DNA of 39,574 bases, from NCBI RefSeq assembly GCF_002920575.1, contig NZ_PQSQ01000078.1, positions 1 to 39,574 of the forward strand. Reading direction: 5' to 3'. This stretch comes from Streptomyces sp. Ru73. Lineage in GTDB: Bacteria; Actinomycetota; Actinomycetes; Streptomycetales; Streptomycetaceae. A program made the translations under genes and the position numbers. Positions 1 through 8,155 of this stretch are shown one piece after another. Position 1 is the stretch's first letter; the number at the start of each line of letters is the position of its first letter. Under the pieces are notes generated by a model. It had not been told where the DNA came from. It did no database searches and worked only from the letters and a program-made list of their open reading frames with translations.

Positions 1-1
1 G

Positions 2-1060
2 ACCAAGTGGCAGTGGCTGCGGGAGCACGAACCGGCCACCGCCGAGGCCGCCGCAGCGGTCCGGCTGCCGCACGACTTCCTCACCGAACGCCTCGCCGGC
101 GCGGCCGTCACCGACCCCGGCGACGCCTCGGGCACCCTCTGGTACGCCACCGCGACCGGCGCCTACGACCCGGAGCTGCTGGACCTGATCGGCATGGACG
201 CGCGGCTGCTCCCCGAGGTCGCGCCCACCGGCGCCACCCGCGCCGGGACGCTGACCCCGGCCGCCGCCGACGCGCTCGGCCTGCCCGCCGGGGTCGCCGT
301 CGCCGCGGGCACCGGCGACAACATGGCCGCCGCCGTGGGCCTCGGCCTCGGCGGCGCCGGCCTGCTCGACCATCCCGTGGTCAGCCTCGGCACCTCCGGC
401 ACCGTCTTCGCCGCCAGCCGCACCCGGCCCGCAGCGCCCGGCATCGCCGGATTCGCCGCCGCCGACGGCAGCCACCTCCCGCTCGCCTGCACCCTGAACT
501 GCACGCTCGCCGTCGACAAGGTCGCGGCGCTGCTCGGCCTGGACCGCGCGGACGCCGAACCGGGCGGCACGGCCGTCCTGCTGCCCTACCTCGACGGCGA
601 ACGCACCCCCGACCTGCCGCACGCCTCCGGCCTGCTCACCGGCATCCGCCACGACACCACCCCGCGCCGGCTGCTGGGTGCCGCCTACGAGGGCGCGGCC
701 TTCACCGTGCTGCGCGCCCTGGACGAACTGCTGCGCGCCTGCGGCCTGGACCCGGCGGCTCCTGAGGTGCGGGACCGCCCGCTCCGGCTGACCGGCGGCG
801 GGGCGCAGGGCGCGTTCTGGCGGGACACCGTACGGCGGCTCTCCGGCCGCCCGCTGATCGTGCCGCACCACACCGAACTGGTCGCACTCGGCGCCGCCGC
901 GCTGGCCGCCGGTGCCGCCACCGGCGAGGACCCGGTGCGGATCGCCGGCACCTGGGGCGCGGGGGAGGGCGAACCGCTGCCCCCGCTGCCCCGCGACCAG
1001 GAAGCCTGGGACCGCATCGCGGACGTACTGGACCGGGCGACGCCGGCGCTGCTGAGCTGA
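2..1060 (+). CDS. xylB: Xylulokinase (FGGY carbohydrate kinase), 5' end outside window
   Basis: ATP-dependent sugar kinase that would phosphorylate D-xylulose to xylulose 5-phosphate in the cytoplasm. The frame is open from base 2, giving 352 residues; the family is about 480 long, so roughly the first quarter lies outside the window. Visible FGGY features are TGDNMAAAVGLG, the phosphate-binding stretch SLGTSGTVFA, and the C-terminal ATP-site segment TGGGAQGAFWRDTVRRLSG. The opening TKWQWLREHEP is typical of xylulokinases. It ends in TGA and faces the next gene convergently. No xylose isomerase or transporter lies in the window, so the exact sugar is inferred from family resemblance; another FGGY pentulose kinase is possible. 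Confidence 0.85.
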   Translation, partial: TKWQWLREHEPATAEAAAAVRLPHDFLTERLAGAAVTDPGDASGTLWYATATGAYDPELLDLIGMDARLLPEVAPTGATRAGTLTPAAADALGLPAGVAVAAGTGDNMAAAVGLGLGGAGLLDHPVVSLGTSGTVFAASRTRPAAPGIAGFAAADGSHLPLACTLNCTLAVDKVAALLGLDRADAEPGGTAVLLPYLDGERTPDLPHASGLLTGIRHDTTPRRLLGAAYEGAAFTVLRALDELLRACGLDPAAPEVRDRPLRLTGGGAQGAFWRDTVRRLSGRPLIVPHHTELVALGAAALAAGAATGEDPVRIAGTWGAGEGEPLPPLPRDQEAWDRIADVLDRATPALLS

Positions 1061-1072
1061 GCGGGCAGGGGC

Positions 1073-1126
1073 GGTGCGGAACGGGGACGAAGCCGGGCCG
1101 GTGCGGAACGGGCGCGAAGCCGGGTT
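1073..1126. repeat. Two tandem copies of a 27-bp unit
   Basis: Copies at 1073-1099 and 1100-1126, both starting GGTGCGGAACGGG and differing at a few bases. They fill most of the short gap between the convergent xylB and Mut7-C genes. No obvious function; probably a slippage duplication. Confidence 0.7.
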
Positions 1127-1156
1127 GGCGCGGCGGACGGTGCCGCGTACCGGCCG

Positions 1157-1897
1157 TCAGGCCACCGCGTCGCCGAACTCCCGTACCGCCTCGTCCACGA
1201 TGGTCTGCAGCTGGGCGTGGTGCGCGCCGCGCCAGTAGACGCGTCCGCAGTCGGTGCACTGCGCGAACACGTCGTACGTGCGCTGGGTGCCGCCCTCCAG
1301 CCGGTCCCGCACCGCCTCCTTGTCCGCGTCCTTCAGCTCGCCGTTGCACGCCGTGCAGCGCGTCCACGGGGCCAGCCGGGGCGTGAACCGGCCCAGCACG
1401 TCACGCAACTGCTCGTCCGGCCGGTCGCTGTAGACGAAGGCGCCGGCCCAGATCTCCCGGCGGCGCAGCAGCCCGCGGTCCCGGGAGAGCAGCACCCGCC
1501 GCTGGGCCGCGGAGCGGGAGGCCAGCTCCGGGTCGCCGATGTCGGCGCTCTCGTACGCCGCGTCCACGCCGAGCAGCCGCAACCGCCGGGCGAGCGTGCC
1601 GAGATGGACGTCGAGCAGGAAGCGCAGCGGCGCGCCGGGCACCCGCTGCGGGCGGCGGACCGCCTGCACCTCGACGTGCTCGCCCTCCCGCGGCACGTGC
1701 GACACCGGCTGCTCGCGGCCGTCGACGAGCAGCGCGCCGACCTCCGTGAGCGGCACGCCGAGCGACTCGACGAGGTGGCCGAGCGTGGACGAGCCGTCGG
1801 TGCGGACGGCCGAGGGGCCGCCCCGCCGGGCGGGAGCGGCGAGAACGTGCAGCTCAGGGGCGAATGCGAGGGTGATCTCCGGACCGGTCACCCCCAC
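1157..1897 (-). CDS. Mut7-C RNase-domain protein with N-terminal ubiquitin-like domain
   Basis: A 246-residue cytoplasmic protein. Residues about 5-85 look like the beta-grasp domain that often precedes Mut7-C (ending LLVDGREQPVSHVPREGEHV). Residues about 90-240 match the PIN-like Mut7-C nuclease fold: an acidic start (LLDVHLGTLARRLRLLGVD), an internal LSRDRGLL, and a zinc ribbon made by RCTACNGEL and QCTDCGRVYW. The family is named after the C-terminus of the nematode 3'-5' exonuclease Mut-7; the bacterial substrate is not established. The first ATG of the open frame is used. It sits alone between convergent xylB and a TetR gene on the same strand, with 9 bases between them. Confidence 0.8.
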   Translation of the reverse strand: MGVTGPEITLAFAPELHVLAAPARRGGPSAVRTDGSSTLGHLVESLGVPLTEVGALLVDGREQPVSHVPREGEHVEVQAVRRPQRVPGAPLRFLLDVHLGTLARRLRLLGVDAAYESADIGDPELASRSAAQRRVLLSRDRGLLRRREIWAGAFVYSDRPDEQLRDVLGRFTPRLAPWTRCTACNGELKDADKEAVRDRLEGGTQRTYDVFAQCTDCGRVYWRGAHHAQLQTIVDEAVREFGDAVA

Positions 1898-1906
1898 AGC
1901 ATGCCA

Positions 1907-2569
1907 TTACGGAGCGGTGCCGGACGCGGGATTTTCCGCCGTGCCGACGACCCGCGCGTACTGGGCCGCCAGCCCTTCCAGCAGGGCCTGGAGGCCGGTC
2001 TCGAAGGCGCCCTCGTCGACCGACCGCTGGTGCTGGGCCAGCAGGTGCGCCTGGTCGAGGTGGGGATAGGTGCCCGCGTACAGCTCAGCGTCGGTGGGGA
2101 AGCCGGCGGCGAACGAGCCGAGCGCCGAGCCGGTGATGAAGTACCGCATGGAGGCGCCGATGTGGGTGGCGTGCGCACGCGGCCAGCCGGCCGCGACCAG
2201 GCCGCCGAAGACCGCGTCGGCCAGCCGCAGGGAGTTCGGGCGGTGGGCCGAGGGGCGCGTGAGGGCGGGGACGAGGTGGGGGTGGGCGGCGAGGGCCGCG
2301 CGGTAGGAGCGGGCCCAGTCGCGCAGCGCCTCCTGCCAGTCCAGGCGGCCGAACATCGACAGGTCGACCTGGCCGACGACCTGGTCCACGAGCGCGTCGA
2401 CCAGCTCGTCCATGGTCGCGAAGTGGTTGTAGAGCGAGGGGCCGGTCACACCGAGCACGGCCGCGAGCCGCCGGGTGGAGAGGGCCTGCAGCCCCTCCTC
2501 GTCCACGATCCGCAGCGCCGCTGCGGTGATCCGGTCGCGGCTGAGCAGTGGTCGGCGCGGGCGGGCCAC
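1907..2569 (-). CDS. TetR family transcriptional regulator
   Basis: A 220-residue repressor-type regulator. The N-terminal helix-turn-helix covers about residues 14-60 (ITAAALRIVDEEGLQALSTR... GVTGPSLYNHFATMDELVDAL). The rest is the helical ligand-binding domain of the TetR_C type. The GTG start is chosen because AGGAGGT lies six bases upstream. It is divergent from an acyl-CoA ligase, and two palindromes lie in the 181-base gap. Such neighbours usually make a local repressor/target pair, so its inducer may be an acyl-CoA or fatty acid; that is inference. Confidence 0.88.
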   Translation of the reverse strand: MARPRRPLLSRDRITAAALRIVDEEGLQALSTRRLAAVLGVTGPSLYNHFATMDELVDALVDQVVGQVDLSMFGRLDWQEALRDWARSYRAALAAHPHLVPALTRPSAHRPNSLRLADAVFGGLVAAGWPRAHATHIGASMRYFITGSALGSFAAGFPTDAELYAGTYPHLDQAHLLAQHQRSVDEGAFETGLQALLEGLAAQYARVVGTAENPASGTAP

Positions 2570-2669
2570 GGCGCACCTCCTGGGCGGGTTCGGCGGAGCT
2601 GGACCCTACACGGTGGGTGTCCCGACGGTCGCGGAGCACCCCTTTTCAGCGGCGTTACGGCGGAGTAAT

Positions 2670-2686
2670 GTGCAAAAAACTTGCAC
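2670..2686. promoter_or_regulatory. Candidate TetR operator (perfect 6-5-6 palindrome)
   Basis: GTGCAA-AAAAC-TTGCAC is a perfect inverted repeat in the divergent region between the TetR gene (start 2569) and the acyl-CoA ligase (start 2751). It is unusually AT-rich for this genome. Position and symmetry fit a TetR dimer site controlling both genes. Confidence 0.6.
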
Positions 2687-2687
2687 C

Positions 2688-2698
2688 GCTAGTTTAGC
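2688..2698. promoter_or_regulatory. Second small palindrome beside the TetR site
   Basis: GCTA-GTT-TAGC, one base downstream of the 2670-2686 palindrome. It could be a second half of a composite operator or part of the ligase promoter; I could not assign clear -35/-10 boxes. Confidence 0.35.
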
Positions 2699-2750
2699 TG
2701 GCGGGCACGTCGTACACAGCGTCGTACACGGCGAACAGGAGCATCCGCAC

Positions 2751-4301
2751 ATGACCACCCTGTCCCTGGCCACGATCCTCGCCGAGGCCGCCCGCCGCCG
2801 CCCCGACCACCTGGCGCTCGTCGAGGGCGACCGGCGGCTGACGTACGCGGAGCTGTGGCGGCAGGCCAGGACGCAGGCGGCGGCGCTGCGGGCGCTCGGC
2901 GTCCGGCCCGGCGACAAGGTCGCGCTGATGGCGCCGAACACCGCCGAGTTCCCGCGTGCCTACTACGCGATCCTGGCCGCCGGCGCGGTCGTCGTCCCCG
3001 TGCACCTGCTGCTCTCGCCGGGCGAGGTGGCGCACGTGCTGCGGGACAGCGGCGCGCAGCTGCTGCTCTGCCACGCGGGCCAGGCGGCGACCGGCGGCGA
3101 GGCCGCGGCCGCCACCGGGGTGCGGATGGTCACGGTCGGTCCGGAGGCCCGGGTGCCGGGCGCTGACGGCCGCCTCGAAGACCTGGCGGAGACCGTTGAG
3201 CCGCTGCCCACGTACGTCACCCGCGAGGCCGAGGACCCGGCGGTGGTCTTCTACACCAGCGGCACCACCGGCGTCCCCAAGGGCGCCGTGCTCACCCACC
3301 TCAGCCTGGTCATGAACGCCACCACCAACGCGTTCGACTCGCACGAGGTGCAGCCGGACGACATCACGCTCGGCGCGCTGCCGCTGTACCACACGTTCGG
3401 GCAGACGGCGAGCATGAACTCCAGCTGGCGGCGCGGCGCCACGCTCGTCCTCCAGCCGCGCTTCGACGCGGCCGCGGCGCTGGAGCTGATGGTCCGTGAG
3501 GGCGTCAACACCTTCCAGGGCGTCCCGACCATGTACGTACGGCTCCTGGAGGCCGCGGGCGGGGCGGCCGAACTGCCCCGGCTGCGGCGGTGCGTCTCGG
3601 GCGGCGCCTCGCTCCCGGTGCCGGTGCTGGAGAAGTTCACCGAGGTCTTCGCCACCGAGGTCTACGAGGGGTACGGGCTCTCCGAGACCTCGCCGACCGC
3701 GGCCGTCAACCAGCCGGTCTTCGGCACCCGTGCGGGCACCGTCGGCCACGCGATCTGGGGCGTGGACGTGGAGATCGCCGCGCCCGAACCGGCCGACCGC
3801 ATCGAACTGCTGCCCGCCGGTGAACTGGGCGAGGTCGTCGTCCGCGGCCACAACGTCTTCGCGGGCTACCTCGGGCGGCCGGAGGAGACCGCGGCGGCGC
3901 TGGTCGACGGCTGGTTCCGGACCGGGGACCTCGGCACCAAGGACGCCGACGGGTTCCTGCGCATCGTCGACCGCAAGAAGGACCTGATCATCCGCGGCGG
4001 CTTCAACGTCTACCCGCGCGAGGTCGAGGAGGCCCTGCTGCGCCACCCCGGCATTGCCGAGGCCGCGGTCATCGGGCTGCCGCACCCGACCCACGGCGAG
4101 GAGGTGTGCGCCGTCGTCATCCGCGACAAGGAAGCGGACCCGGCGCCCACCGCCGAGGAGATCATCGACTGGGCCCGGGAGCGGCTGGCCAAGTACAAGT
4201 ACCCGCGCCGCGTCGAGTTCGTCGATGCTTACCCGCTCGGCCCCAGCCACAAGGTCCTCAAGCGCGAGCTGCGCGCGCGGTTCACGGACGGTACGGCGTA
4301 A
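2751..4301 (+). CDS. Acyl-CoA synthetase (long-chain fatty acid-CoA ligase type)
   Basis: A 516-residue ANL-superfamily enzyme that activates a carboxylic acid to its AMP ester and then to the CoA thioester. Motifs in order: P-loop YTSGTTGVPKGAV (168-180), YGLSETSP (308-315), GWFRTGDLG (from 387), the hinge DRKKDLIIRGGFNVYP (407-422), and the catalytic lysine in HKVLKREL (K504). The ATG at 2751 is preceded by AGGAG; the frame runs further upstream but enters the operator region. The divergent TetR gene suggests control by substrate or product. Long versus medium chain or aryl acid cannot be decided by reading. Confidence 0.9.
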   Translation: MTTLSLATILAEAARRRPDHLALVEGDRRLTYAELWRQARTQAAALRALGVRPGDKVALMAPNTAEFPRAYYAILAAGAVVVPVHLLLSPGEVAHVLRDSGAQLLLCHAGQAATGGEAAAATGVRMVTVGPEARVPGADGRLEDLAETVEPLPTYVTREAEDPAVVFYTSGTTGVPKGAVLTHLSLVMNATTNAFDSHEVQPDDITLGALPLYHTFGQTASMNSSWRRGATLVLQPRFDAAAALELMVREGVNTFQGVPTMYVRLLEAAGGAAELPRLRRCVSGGASLPVPVLEKFTEVFATEVYEGYGLSETSPTAAVNQPVFGTRAGTVGHAIWGVDVEIAAPEPADRIELLPAGELGEVVVRGHNVFAGYLGRPEETAAALVDGWFRTGDLGTKDADGFLRIVDRKKDLIIRGGFNVYPREVEEALLRHPGIAEAAVIGLPHPTHGEEVCAVVIRDKEADPAPTAEEIIDWARERLAKYKYPRRVEFVDAYPLGPSHKVLKRELRARFTDGTA

Positions 4302-4348
4302 CGGCGGTGGCGCCCGGCCGCCGCGCGCGGCCGGGCCGTCGCCACGGT

Positions 4349-4372
4349 CCGGCCGTCAGTGGTGACGGCCGG
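4349..4372. terminator. Bidirectional hairpin between convergent genes
   Basis: CCGGCCGTCA-GTGG-TGACGGCCGG, a perfect 10-bp stem with a 4-base loop, between the ligase stop (4301) and the hydratase stop (4383). A second, imperfect GC-rich hairpin lies at about 4305-4345. There is no T-tract, as is common in Streptomyces. Confidence 0.6.
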
Positions 4373-4382
4373 CGGCGCCCGG

Positions 4383-5192
4383 TCAGTGGTGGCGGCTGAA
4401 GTCCGGGGCGCGGCGCTCGCGGAAGGCCGCCACGCCCTCCTCCGGGTCCGGGCCGTTGAGGTCCAGCGCGGCGGCGAGCCACTCCTGGTCCAGATAGTCG
4501 CGCAGGGAAGGGGAGTTGCCGGCCGCGGTGAGCATCCGCTTGGTGAGCATCAGCGCGTCGGGCGCCCCGGCGGCCAGCCGCACCGCCAGCTCCAGCGCCT
4601 CCTTGAGCGCGCTGCCGTCCGCCACCACCCGGTTGACCAGCCCCATCGCCTCCGCCCTCGCGGCCGGCAGCCGTTCGCCCAGCATCGTCAGCTCGGCCGC
4701 GCGCCGGGTGCCGACCGCCTGGGCCAGGAACCACGCGCAGCCGCCGTCCGGTACGAGGCCGCGCTCCACGAACGGCGAGGCGAAGAAGGCGCTTTCACCG
4801 GCCACGGTCAGGTCGCAGGCCAGCGCGTACGACCAGCCGATGCCGACCGCGGCGCCCTCCACCGCCGCGATCACCGGCTTCGGCAGCCGGTGCAGCCGGT
4901 CCACCGTGCCCTGCAGCAGCCCCAGCCGCTTGGCGGGTCCCGCGACGCCGCGGCCCGGCATCCGGGGCGCCTTGAGGTCGGCGCCCGCGCAGAAGTGCCC
5001 GCCGGTGCCGGTCAGGACGACGGCCCGGATGCCGTCGTCCTCCGCCTCCCGCACCGCGTCGTCCAGGCCGCGGATGGCGCCGTTGCCGAGCGCGTTGCGG
5101 CGGGCCGGGCCGTCCAGGGCGATCTGCAGCACGCCCGGTGCCGGAGTGGTGGTGTGCACCTGGGTCTCGTGGGTCCCGCTCACGTCGCTCAC
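4383..5192 (-). CDS. Enoyl-CoA hydratase/isomerase family protein
   Basis: A 269-residue crotonase-fold protein. It has the oxyanion-hole segments HFCAGADLKA and AAVEGAAVGIGWSYALACDL, then FVERGLVPDGGCAWFLAQAVG, in the position that carries the second catalytic glutamate. The usual role is hydration or isomerisation of enoyl-CoA in beta-oxidation or a related acyl-CoA route. ATG start at 5192 with a long N-terminal lead (MSDVSGTHETQVHTTTPAPG) before the fold; a shorter start is possible. It converges on the acyl-CoA ligase, and the two are functionally compatible though not co-transcribed. Confidence 0.85.
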   Translation of the reverse strand: MSDVSGTHETQVHTTTPAPGVLQIALDGPARRNALGNGAIRGLDDAVREAEDDGIRAVVLTGTGGHFCAGADLKAPRMPGRGVAGPAKRLGLLQGTVDRLHRLPKPVIAAVEGAAVGIGWSYALACDLTVAGESAFFASPFVERGLVPDGGCAWFLAQAVGTRRAAELTMLGERLPAARAEAMGLVNRVVADGSALKEALELAVRLAAGAPDALMLTKRMLTAAGNSPSLRDYLDQEWLAAALDLNGPDPEEGVAAFRERRAPDFSRHH

Positions 5193-5298
5193 TCCGTCCG
5201 TCCGGCTCGTCCATGGCCGCTCAGGGCTCCGGCGGACACGCTAGGCCGCGCTGATCAGCACCGTCCACCCTCCGGACGGGAAAAGGTGTACTGGACAA

Positions 5299-5312
5299 AT
5301 ACCGATCGGTAT
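5299..5312. promoter_or_regulatory. Perfect 14-bp palindrome, TetR-type operator candidate
   Basis: ATACCGATCGGTAT is fully palindromic and resembles many actinobacterial TetR operators with an ACCGxxCGGT core. It lies between the hydratase gene (start 5192) and the small membrane protein (start 5407), so it could control either. No TetR gene is adjacent; the one at 1907-2569 has a different palindrome beside it. Confidence 0.5.
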
Positions 5313-5406
5313 GCGCGGGTCGCGTGTCCGGCCGGGCGTGCGCCGTCCCCGCGGGGACAATGGCCGCGGACAGGAGCACGACGGGCGGCGGACTGCGAGG
5401 CGGAAC

Positions 5407-5811
5407 ATGCGGGTGGGGCTGCTACGGACGGTGGGCGCGGCGACGGCCTTGTACGGAGTGGCCGTCACGGTCGCGCCCGTACTGCTCGCGCGGCCCTCGG
5501 GGCTGGTGGAAGCGGACGGCCGGGTGGCCGAGGGGACCCGGGTCTCGCTGCGGCCGCTGGCCTGGCGGGACGCGGCGAGTGGCGCCGCGCTGGCGCTGGT
5601 GCCCGAGGGGCCGGCCCTGCGTACGGCCGCGCTGCTCAGGATCGCCGCCGACTTCGGGGACGCGCTGCTGCTCGGTGCCACGCTCCCGGACCCGTCCGCG
5701 CGCCGCAAGGCCGTCGCGGTGTCGGTCGGCTGGGGCGCCCTGTCGGTGGCCGGCCTGCTCGCGCCGGCCCGCGCGACGTCCGGCGTAGGGCGCGCGCGAC
5801 GGCTGGCGTAA
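5407..5811 (+). CDS. Small membrane protein, DUF4267-like
   Basis: 134 residues with three or four hydrophobic segments: TVGAATALYGVAVTVAPVLL near the N-terminus, DAASGAALALV in the middle, and AVSVGWGALSVAGLLAPA near the C-terminus. The spacing and the phrase RPLAWRDAASG recall DUF4267-type membrane proteins, whose function is unknown. The ATG at 5407 follows GAGGCGG; an earlier in-frame ATG at 5311 would give an Arg-rich non-membrane lead and would overlap the palindrome at 5299-5312, so it is rejected. Integral cytoplasmic membrane location is inferred. Confidence 0.65.
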   Translation: MRVGLLRTVGAATALYGVAVTVAPVLLARPSGLVEADGRVAEGTRVSLRPLAWRDAASGAALALVPEGPALRTAALLRIAADFGDALLLGATLPDPSARRKAVAVSVGWGALSVAGLLAPARATSGVGRARRLA

Positions 5812-5958
5812 CGCCCCGCCTGCCGGGCCGGTGCGCGGCGCCTGGCCTCCGGGGCCGGCGTACAGCGCATGCGTGCCGGGTCGGCGTGACGTACCTGCCT
5901 GCCGGGCCTCCCACGCGACGCTCGGTCCGCACGGCAGGCCGTCCGTATCCTGGCGCTC

Positions 5959-6456
5959 ATGAGGCGCACTTCCTTTGCCCACTGGCCCTGCTCGATCGCC
6001 CGCACCATGGACCTGCTGGGCGACTGGTGGACGCCGCTGGTGCTGCGCGAGGCGTTCTACGGGATCAAGCGGTTCGACGCGTTCCAGGAGGCGCTGGGGA
6101 TCGCCCGCAACACGCTGACCGACCGGCTGCGCCGGCTGGTGGACGAGGGACTGCTGGAGAAGCGGCCGTACCAGACCGAGCCGGTGCGGTACGACTACGT
6201 CCTCACCGAGAAGGGCCGCGACTTCTACTCCGTGCTGCTGGCCATGACCCGCTGGGGCGACCGCTGGCTGTCCGGTGAGCAGGGCCCGCCGGTCGTCTTC
6301 CGGCACGACCCGTGCGGGCACGAGAGCCGGCCCGAAGTGGTCTGCGCCGACTGCGGCGAGCCGATGACCGCGGAGAACACCCACGCCCGGATGGGCCCCG
6401 GCTACCCGCCGAAACTGGCCGAACGCCCCGACGTACGGGAGCGGTTCGCGCGCTGA
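5959..6456 (+). CDS. HxlR family winged-helix regulator
   Basis: 165 residues. The N-terminal half is a classic HxlR domain: CSIARTMDLLGDWWTPLVLREAF, then FDAFQEALGIARNTLTDRLRRLVDEGLLEK (recognition helix), then the wing YDYVLTEKGRDFY. The C-terminal tail has HDPCGHES and VVCADCGEP, a cysteine/histidine cluster common in actinobacterial HxlR proteins that could bind zinc. It lies 104 bases upstream of an SRPBCC/luciferase-like gene pair on the same strand, so it may regulate those genes or itself. ATG start; no strong Shine-Dalgarno sequence is visible. Confidence 0.85.
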   Translation: MRRTSFAHWPCSIARTMDLLGDWWTPLVLREAFYGIKRFDAFQEALGIARNTLTDRLRRLVDEGLLEKRPYQTEPVRYDYVLTEKGRDFYSVLLAMTRWGDRWLSGEQGPPVVFRHDPCGHESRPEVVCADCGEPMTAENTHARMGPGYPPKLAERPDVRERFAR

Positions 6457-6560
6457 GGCACTGCTCAGCCCGCTCGCCGGTTGCCCTTGACAGGTGAGTT
6501 CATCTACGCAACTTTGATGGTCACAACGGTGTCGCGGGACGACTGAGGAGGCCGGCGGGC

Positions 6561-7097
6561 ATGGAGTGGACGGGCGCGCGGTACGCGGACGGGCCGACGG
6601 TGGAGGCGGACGTCTGGATCGGCGCTCCGCCGGAACGGGTCTGGGACCTGGTGTCCGACATCGCGCTGATGCCCGAGCTGAGCGGCGAACTGCAGTCGGC
6701 GCGCTGGCTGGACGGCGCGACCGGCCCGGCCCTCGGCGCCCGCTTCACCGGCACCAGCGCCCACGAGGCGCTGGGGGAGTGGCGGACCACCTCGTACGTG
6801 GTCGAGTGCGCGGCGCCGCACGCCTTCGCCTGGGCCGTGGAGGACCCCCAGCACCCCTCCGCCACCTGGCGGTTCACCCTCACCCCGGAGGACGGCGGCA
6901 CCCGGCTGCGGCAGTGGGTCCGGCTGGGGCCCGGCCGGTCCGGCCTCTCGCGGGCCATCGAGCGGATGCCGGAGAAGGAGCAGAAGATCGTCCACGTACG
7001 GCTGCGGGAGTTCGAGCGGAACATCACCGCCACGCTCGGCGCCCTCAAGGAGCGGGCCGAGGGCGCGGGCGCCGGTGCCGGGACGGCGGGCGCCTGA
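6561..7097 (+). CDS. SRPBCC (START-like) family protein
   Basis: 178 residues of the Bet v1-like fold that binds hydrophobic ligands: VEADVWIGAPPERVWDLVSDIALMPELSGELQ at the N-terminus and WRFTLTPEDGGTRLRQWVRLGPG in the middle. The C-terminus is a helix followed by a Gly/Ala-rich tail. GAGGAGG lies upstream of the ATG at 6561. The stop codon overlaps the ATG of the luciferase-like gene by one base (TGATG), so the two are translationally coupled. A role in handling the substrate of the partner oxidoreductase is inference. Confidence 0.8.
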   Translation: MEWTGARYADGPTVEADVWIGAPPERVWDLVSDIALMPELSGELQSARWLDGATGPALGARFTGTSAHEALGEWRTTSYVVECAAPHAFAWAVEDPQHPSATWRFTLTPEDGGTRLRQWVRLGPGRSGLSRAIERMPEKEQKIVHVRLREFERNITATLGALKERAEGAGAGAGTAGA

Positions 7098-8155
7098 TGC
7101 GCACCGCGACCACGATCGAGGCGTCCGCCGCGCCCTGGCCGGAGCTGGTGGACTACGTGACCGAGGCGGAGAAGCTGGGCCTGGACGTCTGCTGGGTGGC
7201 CGAGGCGTGGGGCGCCGAAGCGCCGTCGGCGCTGGGCTACCTCGCCGCGCGCACCGACCGCATCCTGCTCGGCTCCGGCGTCCTCCAGCTCGCCACCCGC
7301 ACCCCGGTCGCCATCGCCCGCGCCGCGATCACCCTCTCGCAGCTCTCCGAGGGCCGCTTCCTGCTGGGCCTCGGGCCGTCCGGGCCACAGGTGATCGAGG
7401 GGCTGCACGGGGTGCCGTTCGCGCGGCCGCTCACCCGCATGCGGGAGACCGTCGAGATCGTGCGGCAGGCCGTGTCCGGCGAGAAGATCAGTTACTCCGG
7501 GCGGGAGTTCACCATCCCGCTGCCCGGCGGCGAGGGCCGCCCGATGCGCCTGTCGATGCGCGCCGAGCACGACATCCCCGTCCACCTCGCCACCCTCTCG
7601 CCGAAGACGCTGCGGCTGACCGGCGAGATCGCCGACGGCTGGCTGGGCACCTCCTTCGTGCCCGAGGGAGCGAAGGAGGCGTACTTCGACCATCTGGACG
7701 CGGGGCTGGCCGCAGCGGGCCGCACCCGCGCGGAGCTGGACGTCTGCCAGGGGGCCGAGGTGGCGTTCGCCGAGGACGAGGACGCGCTGCGCGCGATGGT
7801 GGCCGGGCGCAAGAAGGAACTGGCCTTCAGCCTCGGCGGCATGGGCTCGGCGCACACCAACTACTACAACAACGCCTACAGCCGTCAGGGCTGGGCCGAG
7901 GTCGCGGCCGCGGTGCGGGAGCGCTGGCAGGCCGGTGACCGGGAGGGCGCGGCCGCGCTGGTCACCGACGAGATGGTGCTCGGCACGACGCTCATCGGCA
8001 CCGAGGACGGGGTCCGCGAGCGGCTGCGCGTCTGGCGGGCCGCGGGCGTGGACACCGTACGGCTGTACCCCGCGGGCGACACCCCGGCCGCCCGCCTCGC
8101 CACCCTCGGGCGCGCGGTGGACCTGGTACGCCAGGTGTCGGCCGAAGCCCCTTAG
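7097..8155 (+). CDS. LLM class (probably F420-dependent) oxidoreductase
   Basis: 352 residues of the luciferase-like TIM-barrel family. It shows LGLDVCWVAEAWGAEAPSALG, RILLGSGVLQLATRTPVAIA, and FLLGLGPSGPQVIEGLHG, all typical of actinobacterial F420-dependent members. The ATG overlaps the SRPBCC stop. Its own stop (8153-8155) overlaps the stop of the convergent hypothetical gene. A TIM-barrel partner plus a ligand-binding SRPBCC protein suggests reduction or oxidation of a lipophilic small molecule; the substrate is unknown. FMN use cannot be excluded from sequence alone. Confidence 0.85.
   Translation: MRTATTIEASAAPWPELVDYVTEAEKLGLDVCWVAEAWGAEAPSALGYLAARTDRILLGSGVLQLATRTPVAIARAAITLSQLSEGRFLLGLGPSGPQVIEGLHGVPFARPLTRMRETVEIVRQAVSGEKISYSGREFTIPLPGGEGRPMRLSMRAEHDIPVHLATLSPKTLRLTGEIADGWLGTSFVPEGAKEAYFDHLDAGLAAAGRTRAELDVCQGAEVAFAEDEDALRAMVAGRKKELAFSLGGMGSAHTNYYNNAYSRQGWAEVAAAVRERWQAGDREGAAALVTDEMVLGTTLIGTEDGVRERLRVWRAAGVDTVRLYPAGDTPAARLATLGRAVDLVRQVSAEAP

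Noticed and set aside
2..1060. A xylose utilisation operon around xylB
   Set aside because: Only the kinase end is visible; no isomerase, transporter or ROK repressor is next to it in the window.
1217..2668. Long plus-strand open frame of 483 codons
   Set aside because: It lies antisense to the Mut7-C and TetR genes, and its translation is Arg/Gly-rich with no family motif; such frames arise from the high GC at third positions.
6487..6520. TTGACA upstream of the SRPBCC/luciferase-like pair as a promoter
   Set aside because: The -35 is perfect but no acceptable -10 lies at 16-19 bases, so I did not list it as a feature.
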